Of a DNA stretch of 64,000 nucleotides, positions 1 through 9,935 are shown in pieces. The first letter of the stretch is position 1. Each line of letters starts with the position of its first letter. Origin of the DNA: JALOOB01 sp040766655 (GTDB lineage Bacteria; Chloroflexota; Anaerolineae; CG2-30-64-16). The notes beneath the pieces were generated by a model. The model was not told the DNA's origin. It saw only the letters and a program-made list of their open reading frames with translations, and ran no database searches. The translations under genes were made by a program, and so were the position numbers. The DNA lies in NCBI GenBank assembly GCA_040766655.1, contig JAXGQB010000018.1:1-64000 (forward strand), in the 5' to 3' direction.

Positions 1-1
1 G

Positions 2-637
2 GAACCCCGGGGGGAAGAAGGCTTCAGCGGCAAGTTCATGGTTCGTATGACCCGTTCGCTGCATCGGCAAGTGGTCGAACAGGCCGAGCGTGAAGGTGTA
101 AGCCTGAACCAGTATATGAACACGACGCTGGCAACAGCCGTGGGAGTGGCACAATCCAAGCCTGTACCTGCTCCTGCACCGCAGCCGGCAGCCCCTGCCG
201 ATCCGCTGTGGCCGGGCCTCAATTCGGCCATGCATAGCCTCCTTACGTCAGCAGGCTACGGGGCGGACGCCGGCGCACTGGACGAACATCTCTTCGCCGA
301 GTGGTATGACAAGATGCTGGCTCAGGTGGAGGTCGCGGTGGCCAACGACTACCGCCGCGACGCCCTCGACTACCTTGACTCCATACTCAACGTGCTGCGG
401 AACGGAGCACGACGCAGCCAGGTCCTTGTTGGCTTGCACGCGGTGACCCTCATGCTGCGGCGCCAGCTTGAAGCGACCTACGCGCTTGAGCGCGGGGTCC
501 TCGGTCAACTGCGCTCTGTTTCGAGCTACGCGCAATACACCAACAGCATCATGGTCCAGGGATTGGTGCAGGAAGAGCATGTACCTTTTCCCGTCGAGCC
601 GACCGCGTTTGGACGATCTGCAACGAGCACGTGGTGA
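2..637 (+). CDS. HicB-family antitoxin-like protein, 5' end outside window
   Basis: The frame is open from base 2, so the gene starts before the window and only 211 residues are visible. The first visible residues, up to about residue 36, read like the C-terminal part of HicB: a GFSGKF stretch, then a ribbon-helix-helix segment with SLHRQVVEQAEREGVSLNQY. HicB proteins are antitoxins that neutralise the HicA mRNA interferase and bind their own promoter. No hicA is visible, though one could lie upstream. After a Pro/Ala-rich linker a helical extension of about 150 residues follows that is not typical of HicB and that I do not recognise. The stop lies 10 bp before the next gene, so the two may be co-transcribed. 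Confidence 0.65.
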   Translation, partial: EPRGEEGFSGKFMVRMTRSLHRQVVEQAEREGVSLNQYMNTTLATAVGVAQSKPVPAPAPQPAAPADPLWPGLNSAMHSLLTSAGYGADAGALDEHLFAEWYDKMLAQVEVAVANDYRRDALDYLDSILNVLRNGARRSQVLVGLHAVTLMLRRQLEATYALERGVLGQLRSVSSYAQYTNSIMVQGLVQEEHVPFPVEPTAFGRSATSTW

Positions 638-647
638 GGTACGGCAA

Positions 648-2483
648 ATGACTTCCACGACAAGATCCCCTCACGAGCGGGCCGCCGCGTTGGTCGATGC
701 GGCGCTGGCGCTGCAACAGGCGGGAGATCGCGACGCGGCGCTCGAAATCCTGACGCGCGCCCAGGCGATGGCGCCCGACTACGCCTCTACTCATATGCTC
801 ATCGGATTGATCTACCAGGAGCAGGCCCGGTGGGAAGAGGCGGAGGCGCGCTTCCGCCGCGTGCTTGAATTGGAGCCGGACAACCCTGACGCACTGCAGA
901 GCCTCGGCCTCCTCCTGTTGAAGCAGGGACCAGCGGACGACGGCCTCGCAATGCTTAGAAGGCACCTGGCACTCAAACCCGCAGACCCTACAACGCTTAA
1001 GGCCATCGCAGGCCAGCTGCTGCGTAGGCAGCAGCACAACGAAGCCGTCCAGCTTTATGATCAGGCGTGGCAGCTTGCACGCCGCGCGGACATCGGTCTA
1101 CCCTATGGGCGCCTACTGCTGCTCCTTGGCAGCACCGAGAAGACCGAAGAGATCCTGGGCGAGATTGCAGATACTGAACCAACAGCCGAGCACCTTACGG
1201 AGTATGCCATGATAGTGCTACTCCGTGGCCGGCCGGCAGACGCGGTCGTCATTCTTGCAAGAGCTCTCGCCGCGAAACCCGATTTCGCCCCTGCCTGGCG
1301 TGGGCTAAGTAGTGCACACCTTGCGGCGGGCCAGCCGCTCAAGGCGCTCGAAGCAGCAGAGCGTCTACTGGCGCTTGATGGCGAGGACTGCCGGAACTGG
1401 CTCACGAAGGCAAACGTGCTTTTAGCTCTACGCAGATACGAAGAGGTTCTAGAGGCGATCCACAGGGGCGCGGATTGTGTGTCGATGGACGAGCCCAAGG
1501 CGCAGCCGACTATTGAGCGTCTCAGGATCACGGAATCCAAAGCGCTTCAGGCGCTGAAGAAGGACATCGAAGCCCTCGACGTGCTCGAAGAGGCGCGCCA
1601 GCAGTTTCCCAAGAGCGAAGCCATAATATACTCAGAAATCCAGCTTCTTAACGCACTGGACCGACCCACCCGAGCGCTGCAGCTCATGGATGAGGCAGCA
1701 ACCGCCGGGGTCTTCTGGACAGGAAGACTCGCTCCCGCACGCTTCGAGACGCTCCACCTGCTCGGTTCCCATGACGGAGCCTGGGACTTCATTGCGCCCC
1801 TGCTGGCAGAGCGGGGTGAGCAGCGTCTGCGTGTCTTGAGCGATATCGGAGTCTCGCTGTATACGCGGGGCAGGGTCGAAGCCGCCAAGGCAATCTTCTC
1901 GCAGTTGCACGAGTTCAGTCCGCAGACCGAGAGGTTCAGCATCAACCTGGGTTTCATTCTAACCGGGGACGGAGAGCTTCAAGAAGCCGAAAACTACCTT
2001 CTGCAAGGCCTGGCGACCGACCCTGAATCGGAAATGCGTCCCTTGACCTTGGCGGATCTTGGCTATCTGCACCTGATTCAGCGAGAACTGCCCCGAGCCA
2101 ATGCCGCTTTCGAGGAGGCTCTGAGCCTGACCGAGCAAGAGAGCAAAGGTATCTTGCGTATCGCTTACTGGCGAAACGGCGATGTTCAACCCGATGACAT
2201 CCGGCATCCGTCAGCCTTCATCCCGCTGCGCAGCGGCATCCTGGCTAATCAGGTGACCCTGAAACTGGCTCAGGGCGACAGCACAGGCGCAGCGGTGCTA
2301 GCTAAGCAGCTTGTAGCCGATTATCCCGAGCTTGCGGCCGCATACATGGTCTGTGGGTGGTTTGAGCACACCGTAGGTCAGAACGATGCTGCGCACCGAA
2401 TGTGGGCAGAAGCCTTGGCGCGAAGCAACGATGAGCAGCAACAACAGGTAATTGCGGCCTGGTTGCATCAACTGGCCGGGTGA
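648..2483 (+). CDS. Tetratricopeptide-repeat protein
   Basis: A 611-residue soluble protein made largely of 34-residue TPR units. Recurrent A-L-G-Y-A and P-based spacing is visible, for example MLIGLIYQEQARWEEAEARF followed by NPDALQSLGLLLLKQG. I chose the ATG at 648 because GAGG lies about 8 bases upstream; the open frame extends further 5' but overlaps the previous gene. TPR arrays are protein-protein interaction scaffolds, and no enzymatic domain is seen. There is no signal peptide or membrane segment. Its 3' end abuts the truncated BREX gene, so the recombination junction that removed the front of the BREX locus probably lies just downstream, between 2484 and 2580. The specific role is unknown. 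Confidence 0.8.
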   Translation: MTSTTRSPHERAAALVDAALALQQAGDRDAALEILTRAQAMAPDYASTHMLIGLIYQEQARWEEAEARFRRVLELEPDNPDALQSLGLLLLKQGPADDGLAMLRRHLALKPADPTTLKAIAGQLLRRQQHNEAVQLYDQAWQLARRADIGLPYGRLLLLLGSTEKTEEILGEIADTEPTAEHLTEYAMIVLLRGRPADAVVILARALAAKPDFAPAWRGLSSAHLAAGQPLKALEAAERLLALDGEDCRNWLTKANVLLALRRYEEVLEAIHRGADCVSMDEPKAQPTIERLRITESKALQALKKDIEALDVLEEARQQFPKSEAIIYSEIQLLNALDRPTRALQLMDEAATAGVFWTGRLAPARFETLHLLGSHDGAWDFIAPLLAERGEQRLRVLSDIGVSLYTRGRVEAAKAIFSQLHEFSPQTERFSINLGFILTGDGELQEAENYLLQGLATDPESEMRPLTLADLGYLHLIQRELPRANAAFEEALSLTEQESKGILRIAYWRNGDVQPDDIRHPSAFIPLRSGILANQVTLKLAQGDSTGAAVLAKQLVADYPELAAAYMVCGWFEHTVGQNDAAHRMWAEALARSNDEQQQQVIAAWLHQLAG

Positions 2484-2574
2484 CTTCTACCGCCCGATGC
2501 CACTGCTGCGCCTGCGGGACAGATCGATCGCGGGCGCACCCTGTCGCGGTGACCGGTGCGTCCATGAGAAGCTG

Positions 2575-4575
2575 ATGACCATGACTCCCACCACCTTCTT
2601 CCGCCTCCTCCGCGTCCCCATCGACGCCAAAGGCGACGCCCTGGCCGAGCGCATCGTGGCGCTTAACGCGGTCGGCGCCGCAGAGGAGACCTACACCCTC
2701 GACCCGGCCGCCTTCGCCCAGATCCCCGGCTCGCCGTTCGCGTATTGGGTGAATGATTCCACCTTCCGCGTATTCCGAGAATGTCACCTTCTCGAAAAGG
2801 ATGGCCGAACTGCAAAACGTGGACCGTCCAGCGGTGACGATTTCAGACGGATTCGGCTCTGGTGGGAAGTCGTACCAGAAACGATCGATCGGTACGTCCG
2901 GTGGGTTCCGTTTTCCAAAGGCGGAACATTCTCTCCCTATTATTGCGATCTCCACTTGGTAGTTGAATGGGATGAGCAGCGATACACTTTCCGTGACTTC
3001 TATGGACGCCCGGGTCGGGAGATCCCAAAACTGGAATCATCAGGATATTTCTTCCGCCCTGGTCTTACATGGCCTCGCCGAACCAACGGATTCAGCGTCA
3101 GAGCACTCCCCAAAGGAAGCATCTTTGCGGACAAAGGTCCAGTGGCCTTTGTCCCAGATGACACACCGAAGGAACTGCTAGCGCTGCTGACCGTGATGAA
3201 CTCCGCAGCCTTCAATTACTTGGTGCGTGTGCAACTCGCTCGCACCGAGTTGGCGCAATCGTATGAAGTGGGGCTGATCCAGAACACCCCCGTCCCATCC
3301 CTCACAAACGACGAAACACGCACCTCGCTCGCGGAACTGGCGACTGAAGCCCACGATCTCCAACGGGACCGAGACCGTACCGACGAGACGACCCATGCCT
3401 TCTGCCTGCCTGGATTGGCGGCGCACAGGGATGCGCCCACGCTGCGCGTGGCGAGCGCCGCACTCGACGCCGAGGAAGCCGCGCGCCAGGCCCGCCAGGC
3501 AGCGATCCAGGCGCAGATCGACGACATCGTCTTTGACCTCTACGGGCTGAGCGAGACGGATCGCGCCCTTGTGCGCGCGGAAACCGCCGATACATTGCCG
3601 GACGACGTCACCGCGGATCCGCAGGACCAGGACGAAACCGGCGACGAAGAGATCGGAATCTTCAATCTTCAATCACCAATCTTCAATCGCGTCCAGGACC
3701 TCCTCATGTGGTGCGTCGGCGTCACGTTCGGCCGCTGGGACGTCCGCAAGGCGCTGGATCCATCCCTCCTCCCGCCGCTCGGCGGACCGTTTGATCCGCT
3801 GCCCCGCCACGCGCCGGGCGCGTTTATTGAAGAAGACAGACTACCGATTGCCGGCGCTCCGTTAGCGCCATCTTCAATCTTTAATCTTCAATCTTCAATT
3901 CCTCCCGACGGCATCCTCGTCGACGTCCCGGATCACCCCTCCGACATCGTACGCCGGGTGCGCGAGGTGCTCGCGCTGCTGTGGGGCGAGCGGGCAGAGG
4001 CGATCGAAGACGAGGCGTGCGGGATCCTGGGCGTCAAGACCTTGCGGGAGTACTTCCGCGACCCGCGGCGCTTCTTCGCCTATCACATCAAGCGTTACTC
4101 GAAGAGCCGGCGCAAGGCGCCCATCTACTGGCTGCTCCAGTCCGAGCGGCGGGGCTACGGCATCTGGCTCTACTACCATCGCATCACGGATATGACCCTC
4201 TACATCGCAGGCCGCGACTATGCCGACGGCAAGATCGCGCTGGAGCGCGGCCGGCTGGACGACTTGCGCGCTGGGTTGGAATCGCTGATCGGCACCGCGC
4301 GGCGCAAGGGCGAGCGGGAGATCGAGCGCCAGGAGAAGCTCGCCGCCGAGGTGGCCGCGTTCGGCAAGACGCTGGACCAGGTCGCGCTCGCCAACGTGCC
4401 GCCCTATCCCAATGACGGCGTGTTGATCAGCATCGCGCCGCTGCACTCGCTGGTGCCGTGGCCCGAAGCCCGGCGCATGTGGGAGGCGCTTGAATCGGGG
4501 CAGTACGGATGGAGTACAATGGCGAAGAAGATGGCAGAGGGTAGTAGGCAGAGGGCAGAGGACAGAAGGCAGTAG
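2575..4575 (+). pseudogene. pglX: C-terminal half of BREX methyltransferase PglX (N-terminal catalytic part missing)
   Basis: PglX is the adenine-N6 methyltransferase of BREX, normally about 1,200 residues with an NPPY motif in its N-terminal half. This 666-codon frame begins where the middle of PglX should be, with a TLDPAAFAQIPGSPFAYWV-type segment. It continues through the target-recognition region to the conserved C-terminus (SERRGYGIWLYYHRITDMTL, then APLHSLVPWPEARRMWEAL). No NPPY motif or SAM-binding motif exists here or upstream. The ATG at 2575 is only the first convenient start after the junction; the frame is open further upstream over the TPR gene's 3' end. Two in-frame heptad-repeat insertions (about 3657-3692 and 3869-3899) encode IFNLQSS-like peptides. 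It is followed by pglZ and brxL in canonical type 1 order. Methylation by this fragment alone is not expected. Confidence 0.85.
3657..3899 (+). repeat. Heptanucleotide repeat arrays inserted in frame in pglX
   Basis: Tandem ATCTTCA-type heptamers occur at about 3657-3692 and again at 3869-3899. Because three heptamers equal 21 bp, the insertions keep frame and encode repeats of I-F-N-L-Q-S-S or I-F-N-R. The same heptamer recurs in many intergenic spacers of this window. Confidence 0.85.
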
Positions 4576-4610
4576 AAGCCAATCGTCAATCGTAAATCGG
4601 AAATGGAGTC
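4533..4610 (+). repeat. Heptad repeats between pglX fragment and pglZ
   Basis: GGCAGAG-type heptamers form the last codons of the pglX frame (GGCAGAG, GGTAGTA, GGCAGAG, GGCAGAG, GACAGAA). They are followed by AATCGTC/AATCGTA heptamers in the 38-bp spacer. The array therefore supplies the end of the gene and its stop codon. Confidence 0.75.
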
Positions 4611-4613
4611 TCC

Positions 4614-7340
4614 ATGTCCTTAGTGACCAATACCCTGCTCGACCTGCTGCGCGAGCAGATCAAGGCGAACAGTACGGTCGTGTGGTACGACCCTGACCGA
4701 ACCTATGCGGATCTGGCCGCCGCGCTGACGCCGGCGGACCTGGCCAGCGTAGCCATCCACCGCTATGAGCCTTTGCGCGGCTTCGCCTGGCTGCGCCGGC
4801 AGATCGAGCCGCTTTGGGGCCAAGCGAGCGCACCGCCATCGTTGCTCATCTACGTGCCGATGGCCCAAGCCGCCACCGCGCACGCGCTCGTGGAGTACGA
4901 AGTGAGCGGAGCGGTGCTGGCCCCGGGCCAACAGCCGCCGGAGCGAAACACCGCGCTCACGGCCGTGGCCCAGCGCGCCCTGGCCGGCATCCGGCCCCCG
5001 GCCGCGCTGGAGCAGATCGTCGCCGAGGTGGCGGCGGGCAAGTGGAGCCTGGCAGAGTTGGACAGGGAGGCCGAGCGCGGCATGGATGCGCAGGCCGGCG
5101 TGCTCAAGGTGGTGTTTGACACGGGCAATGCCGCCCAGATCGCCCTGCGTTTCCTGGCCGATCCAACGATCGACGCCCGTGTCGCAGAAAAAGACGCGCT
5201 GAGCAGCCTGGCCGTGGCATTGGGCGACTTGCTCGGTATGTCGCTGCCCTCAGACGACGGGATCGAGGGACTGCGCGCCCGCCTTGCGCGCCAGGTGCTG
5301 GTGACCGACTTCCTGGCAGCCTTCGACGACGACCCGCCCGTTGCGCTGCGCACCTTCCCCGTCGCCGACCGTCCCGTCGCCCGCCAGGCCGCCGTGGACC
5401 TGGCAGCGGCCTGGCGCAATCGCCGCGACGCAGCCCCTAGCTACGTGCGCTGGGCCGGCCAGGTCGAAGCCGAGATCAGCGCAGGATCCGTCGCAGATCG
5501 ACCGGGGATCATACAGGCTCTCTCCCGCTCCGAAACCTTCGTCGCGGCCGAGTCCCGCCTGCAGCGTGAGGTCGAGCAGGCGCTCGTGAAGGGCGCGTCC
5601 CTCGAGCTGGTCACGCTGGCCGAGGCACGGCTGGGGAGCTTCTGGGCAAGCCAGCAGCCCCAGATCAAGGCGCGCTGGGACGTCATCGCCGATGCCGGCC
5701 GTGTGATCGTCGAGTCCGGCCGCGTCGCCGCATCGCTGAAAGGCAGGAAGCTTTCCGCAGCCGATCTCGTGTGGAGCTACGCCCTCGGTCCGGCCAGGGC
5801 CGCAAAGAGGAAAGACGCATCTGCTGAGAAGCCTGCGCTTTGGGAATCCGACGGCCCCTGGTGCATGGTGGATACAGCGCAGCGCCACCTCGAGCGCGAT
5901 TTCCACCGCTTCGAGCTGGACATCGGGCAACATGTATCGCTGGTCTCGCTGGTAGCCCATGCGCGCAGCCGCTATGCCGCAGTTGCCGAAACGCTGGCTG
6001 AGCTCTTCGTCGACGCCTACGAGGGGCAGAGGTTCGACATCGTTGGGTCGATTGCAGGCGCCTCTGGCAGTCCGCCAGGCGGCGCCATCGTCCACCAGGC
6101 CGACACGTACGCCAGCATCGTCGGACCGGCCGCCCAGTCGGGCCGCGTGGCCTACCTGCTGGTGGATGCCTTGCGCTTCGAGATGGCGCGCGAGCTCACC
6201 ACGCTGCTCGCCGGCGACTGGGAGGCCGACCTGGTGCCGGCGCTGGCCACGCCGCCCACCGTCACGGAGGTCGGCATGGCAGCTCTGCTGCCCGGCGCCG
6301 AGAGCGGGCTGGCCGTCGTCGCCGCGGAGAACGGCGGCCTGGCCGCCGCCATCGGAGGAAAGACCCTGAAGAACCGGCAGGAACGCCTGGAGCATTTCGA
6401 ATCGGCCGTGGGGAGCGGTGCGCCGGCCGGAGGTGTGGTCACGGCGCGGGTGGATCAGCTTGCGCCGCTCTCCGACATCCACCTGCGTGATGCGATCCGA
6501 GCCGCCCGGATCGTCGTCGTCACGGCTACCGAAGACATCGATGGCCTCTGCGAAAACACGCCGAACCTGGCGCGAAGCATGCTCGACGATGTGCTGCTGC
6601 GCCTGCGCCGGGCCATCAAAGCCCTGTTCGGACTGGGGATCCGGGCCGTGGTCATCACGGCCGATCACGGCTACCTGTTCGGAGAGAGACTCACCAGCGG
6701 CCAGGGCATCGATCCGCCGGGCGGCAAGACTGTAGCCCTCAAGCGCAGGGTCTGGGTGGGCCAGGGCGGCGCCAACATCGAGGGCACGCTGCGCGCGCCT
6801 CTGTCCTCCTTCGGGTTGGGCGGAATGCTGGAGCTCGTCACCCCGCGCGGCCTCTCGGCCTTCAAGGTCCCGGGAGGCGGCACCGAGTACTTCCACGGCG
6901 GGCTCTCGCTCCAGGAAGTGGTCATTCCCGTGCTGACGGTCCGGCCCACCGTGCCCCAGGCCGCGGGCGCGGACGCCCAGGTCAGGTGGAAGCTCGGCCT
7001 CGGCAGCCCCAGGATCACCACCCGCTTCGTCTCGGTCACGGTCGAGGGCAGCTCGGAAGAACTGCTGCCGGTCGAGCCGCCGGCCGTGCGCGTCGAGGTG
7101 CGCGCGGAGGGAGCAACCATCTCCGTGCCGGTCTCGGCCAGCTACGGCTTCAGCGAAGCGACGCGCGACGTCAGGCTCGCCCTGGCCGCCGATTCGACGC
7201 AGCAGATCGCCCCCGTTACCATCACATTGATGATCACCGAAACCCCCCACGTCAGGGGGGTGACGGTGCACCTGCTGGACGCCAGCACCGGCGTCAGCCT
7301 CGCCCGGCTGGACGGCGTGCCGTTCAGTATCGCGTTTTGA
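4614..7340 (+). CDS. pglZ: BREX phosphatase-domain protein PglZ
   Basis: A 908-residue protein with the PglZ domain (alkaline-phosphatase superfamily), required for BREX exclusion of phage. The domain is recognisable from YLLVDALRFEMARELTTLL at about residue 515 to VVITADHGYLFGE at about residue 680. The Asp and His of these motifs correspond to metal-binding positions of the superfamily. A large helical N-terminal region precedes it, and a beta-rich C-terminal part with the FHGGLSLQEVVIPVL motif follows. The start at 4614 has GGAG seven bases upstream. The gene is full length and intact, unlike its upstream neighbour pglX. Order pglX-pglZ-brxL matches BREX type 1, but brxA, brxB and brxC are not in the window, so the system is probably inactive or depends on genes elsewhere. 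Confidence 0.93.
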   Translation: MSLVTNTLLDLLREQIKANSTVVWYDPDRTYADLAAALTPADLASVAIHRYEPLRGFAWLRRQIEPLWGQASAPPSLLIYVPMAQAATAHALVEYEVSGAVLAPGQQPPERNTALTAVAQRALAGIRPPAALEQIVAEVAAGKWSLAELDREAERGMDAQAGVLKVVFDTGNAAQIALRFLADPTIDARVAEKDALSSLAVALGDLLGMSLPSDDGIEGLRARLARQVLVTDFLAAFDDDPPVALRTFPVADRPVARQAAVDLAAAWRNRRDAAPSYVRWAGQVEAEISAGSVADRPGIIQALSRSETFVAAESRLQREVEQALVKGASLELVTLAEARLGSFWASQQPQIKARWDVIADAGRVIVESGRVAASLKGRKLSAADLVWSYALGPARAAKRKDASAEKPALWESDGPWCMVDTAQRHLERDFHRFELDIGQHVSLVSLVAHARSRYAAVAETLAELFVDAYEGQRFDIVGSIAGASGSPPGGAIVHQADTYASIVGPAAQSGRVAYLLVDALRFEMARELTTLLAGDWEADLVPALATPPTVTEVGMAALLPGAESGLAVVAAENGGLAAAIGGKTLKNRQERLEHFESAVGSGAPAGGVVTARVDQLAPLSDIHLRDAIRAARIVVVTATEDIDGLCENTPNLARSMLDDVLLRLRRAIKALFGLGIRAVVITADHGYLFGERLTSGQGIDPPGGKTVALKRRVWVGQGGANIEGTLRAPLSSFGLGGMLELVTPRGLSAFKVPGGGTEYFHGGLSLQEVVIPVLTVRPTVPQAAGADAQVRWKLGLGSPRITTRFVSVTVEGSSEELLPVEPPAVRVEVRAEGATISVPVSASYGFSEATRDVRLALAADSTQQIAPVTITLMITETPHVRGVTVHLLDASTGVSLARLDGVPFSIAF

Positions 7341-7341
7341 T

Positions 7342-7411
7342 CGGCAGTTCACGATTGCACACGCCTGAACCGTCAATCTGCCGTCTGCCATCTGCCGTCT
7401 GCCATCTCGGA
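7342..7411 (+). repeat. Heptad repeats between pglZ and brxL
   Basis: The 78-bp spacer contains alternating CTGCCGT and CTGCCAT heptamers (about four units near 7379-7407). They are preceded by a single CGTCAAT unit. The brxL ribosome-binding site (GGAGGAAACC) follows immediately. Confidence 0.75.
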
Positions 7412-7418
7412 GGAAACC

Positions 7419-9440
7419 ATGCCCGAACTCGATCGCAAGGTCAACCAGGTCTTTGCCGGCCGGGTCGTTCGCAAGGACCTGGTACGCCAGGTCAAGGTGG
7501 GCGCCAACGTTCCGACCTACGTCCTGGAGTATCTGCTGGGCAAATACTGCGCCACCGACGATCCGGTTGCGGTGGAGGCCGGCCTGCGCCTGGTGAGCCA
7601 TACCCTGTCCGATTCGATCATCCGCCCCGACGAGGCGATGAAGGCACAGTCGCGCGTCAAGGAGCGCGGTGGGCAGACGTTCATCGACAAAGTCCTGGTG
7701 CGCCTCGATGGCTCGAAGTACTGGGCGGAGCTGGTCAACTTCGGCTATCGTTTCGTTCACATCCCCGACACCTTCGTCCGCCAATACGAAAGGCTGCTGG
7801 AGGGCGGCGTCTGGGCGCAGGTGGACGTTGAGTTTCGCGCCGAGGAGATGGTGGGCGGCAAGGAGCGGCCCTTCTTCATCACCGATCTCAAGCCGATCCA
7901 GTTAGCATCCTTCGAACTGGCCGATTACTGCGCAGCCCGGCAGGAACTCACCACCGGGGAGTGGCTCGATCTGCTCATCCGCACCCTGGGCTTCGAACCC
8001 GCGGCCTTCAGCCGTCGCGTCAAGTTGCTGATGCTGATGCGCCTGGTGCCCATGGCCCAACGCAACTACAACCTGGTCGAGCTCGGCCCGCGCGGCACGG
8101 GCAAATCATACGTCTATCGTGACCTCTCGCCCTATTCCATCCTGATTTCGGGTGGCAAGACCACGGTGGCGAACCTGTTCTACAACATGAGCACGCGCCA
8201 GGTGGGCCTGGTGGGCATGTGGGACGTGGTGGCGTTCGACGAGGTGGCCGGCATTCAGTTCTCCGATACCACCGCAATCCAGATCCTCAAGGACTACATG
8301 GAGAGCGGCAGTTTCAGCCGCGGACGCGAGGAACTGGTCGCCGAGGCCTCCATGGTCTTCGCCGGCAACATCAACCAGCCGGTCGAGACGCTGGTGCGCA
8401 CCAGCACCCTGTTCCAGCCGCTGCCGGTCGAGATGCAGGACATGGCGCTGATCGATCGCATCCACTTCTACCTCCCGGGCTGGGAAATGCCCAAGATGCG
8501 TAACGAGTTTTTCACCGGTCATTACGGCTTCGTGGTGGATTACCTGGCCGAGGCATTGCGCGCCCTGCGCCGGCAGAACTTCACGGAGGCCTTCGACCGG
8601 CACTTCAGCCTCGGCAACCACCTGAACACCCGCGACGCCAAGGCCGTGCGCCGCACCGTGTCGGGCCTGGTCAAGCTGCTCAACCCTGACGGCGCCCCAA
8701 CCCGTGAGGAGGTGCAGGAGTACCTGGAGCTGGCGCTGGAGGGCCGTCGCCGGGTCAAGGAGCAACTGAAGAAGATGGGCGCGTTCGAGTACTACCAGAC
8801 CTCCTTCTCCTACGTGGACACCGAGGTAATGCAGGAACACTACGTCGGCGTGCCGGAAGAAGGCGGACGGCAGTTGATCAGCGCCGATCCCATGCCGCCC
8901 GGCAGCGTCTACACCGCCGCGCTGACCGAGGGAGACGCCGTGGCATTGCACCGGATTGAGATCAGTCGGATGAGCGGAGCCGGCAAGCTGCGCATCACCG
9001 GGAATCCCGACCGCGCGATGAAGGAGTCCATCCTGACGGCGTTCGATTACATCAAGGCCAACAAGCTCCGCTTGGGGATCGAGCGCGACCTGGATAGTTA
9101 CGACTACCATGTCCAGATCGTGGACCTGATGCAGAGCAAGGAAGGCTCACAGGGCGGGGTCGCGTTCTTCGTGGCGTTATACTCATTGCTGCGGGACAAG
9201 CCGGCCCAGGCCGGGCTTGTGGTCCTCGGCGAGATGACCATCCAGGGCAACATCCTGCCCGTGCGCTCGCTGGTCGAGCCGCTCCAGGTGATCATGGACA
9301 ATGGCGCCAAGCGCGTCCTGATCCCCGTCAGCAACCGGCGCCAGTATCTCGAAGTGCCGCCCGACATCCTGGAGCGGGTGGACCCGATCTTCTATTCGGA
9401 GCCGCTGGCCGCCGCGCTGAAGGCGCTGGGGATGGGGTAA
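7419..9440 (+). CDS. brxL: BREX Lon-like ATPase BrxL
   Basis: A 673-residue AAA+ protein of the BrxL family. The Walker A motif GPRGTGKS lies near residue 225 and Walker B (VVAFDEVAG) near residue 270. The C-terminal 150 residues are Lon-protease-like, with SKEGSQGGVAFFVALYSLL where Lon has its catalytic Ser loop. The helix that should carry the Lon catalytic Lys reads ILPVRSLVEPLQVIMDNGAK, with no Lys at the expected place, so the peptidase dyad seems incomplete. Known BrxL proteins form DNA-binding ring ATPases. The gene is full length with a good SD (GGAGGAAACC). It is the last gene of the BREX remnant, and no terminator is obvious after it. Confidence 0.95.
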   Translation: MPELDRKVNQVFAGRVVRKDLVRQVKVGANVPTYVLEYLLGKYCATDDPVAVEAGLRLVSHTLSDSIIRPDEAMKAQSRVKERGGQTFIDKVLVRLDGSKYWAELVNFGYRFVHIPDTFVRQYERLLEGGVWAQVDVEFRAEEMVGGKERPFFITDLKPIQLASFELADYCAARQELTTGEWLDLLIRTLGFEPAAFSRRVKLLMLMRLVPMAQRNYNLVELGPRGTGKSYVYRDLSPYSILISGGKTTVANLFYNMSTRQVGLVGMWDVVAFDEVAGIQFSDTTAIQILKDYMESGSFSRGREELVAEASMVFAGNINQPVETLVRTSTLFQPLPVEMQDMALIDRIHFYLPGWEMPKMRNEFFTGHYGFVVDYLAEALRALRRQNFTEAFDRHFSLGNHLNTRDAKAVRRTVSGLVKLLNPDGAPTREEVQEYLELALEGRRRVKEQLKKMGAFEYYQTSFSYVDTEVMQEHYVGVPEEGGRQLISADPMPPGSVYTAALTEGDAVALHRIEISRMSGAGKLRITGNPDRAMKESILTAFDYIKANKLRLGIERDLDSYDYHVQIVDLMQSKEGSQGGVAFFVALYSLLRDKPAQAGLVVLGEMTIQGNILPVRSLVEPLQVIMDNGAKRVLIPVSNRRQYLEVPPDILERVDPIFYSEPLAAALKALGMG

Positions 9441-9935
9441 GTGGGGGAGCACAGACGGTCAGTTTTCCATCAGAATCATTGATAAGCCGATTGGCTTATA
9501 AGCCATTTGGCTTAACCGCGATGGTGCAGCATCTCAAGCTGAACGGCGCACGCAGCGCGCCGTCCGCAGTGAGCTGGAACAGTTGCGCACGCTGCGCGCC
9601 GTCCGCAGCGAGCTGGAGCACTTCCTAGCCCTTGCCGGCGGCATGGGCGCACGCGCCTGCAACCCCCCGCCGGCCGGCCTCACCCCCCGCCCCCAATTCC
9701 CATCTTCAATCTTCAATCTTCCATCTTCCATCGTCGTATCGTCTCACTGTCTCAAGAGTCTCAAGAGTCTCAACTGTCTCAGCCGGTGGGGGTGTCTTAA
9801 AACAGTGGACTCTTGAGACAGTTGAGACAGTCAGCCGCGAGTCTTCTCGTGTTGCGGTAGATCACTGCTTGAGATACACTAATGCCGAGCGCGGCTCAAG
9901 ATCATCACGCTCACTGGGTGATAGCCCGTTACAAG
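9441..9935. repeat. Repeat-rich spacer after brxL
   Basis: No gene is seen. From left to right there are two AAGCC-N4-GGCTT mini-hairpins (about 9484-9513). A 35-bp direct repeat follows at about 9544-9578 and 9588-9625 (GCGCGCCGTCCGCAG core). Then come ATCTTCA/ATCTTCC heptads at 9697-9733. Finally there is a block of 9-bp units TCTCAAGAG at 9750-9785, with complementary CTTGAGACAGTTGAGACAG near 9810-9832. The last two blocks could pair as a stem. Confidence 0.7.

Noticed and set aside
5250..7784. 844-codon antisense frame across pglZ and the start of brxL
   Set aside because: It crosses two well-recognised genes on the opposite strand and its translation is His/Gly/Arg-rich without motifs; GC-rich codon bias of the sense genes explains it.
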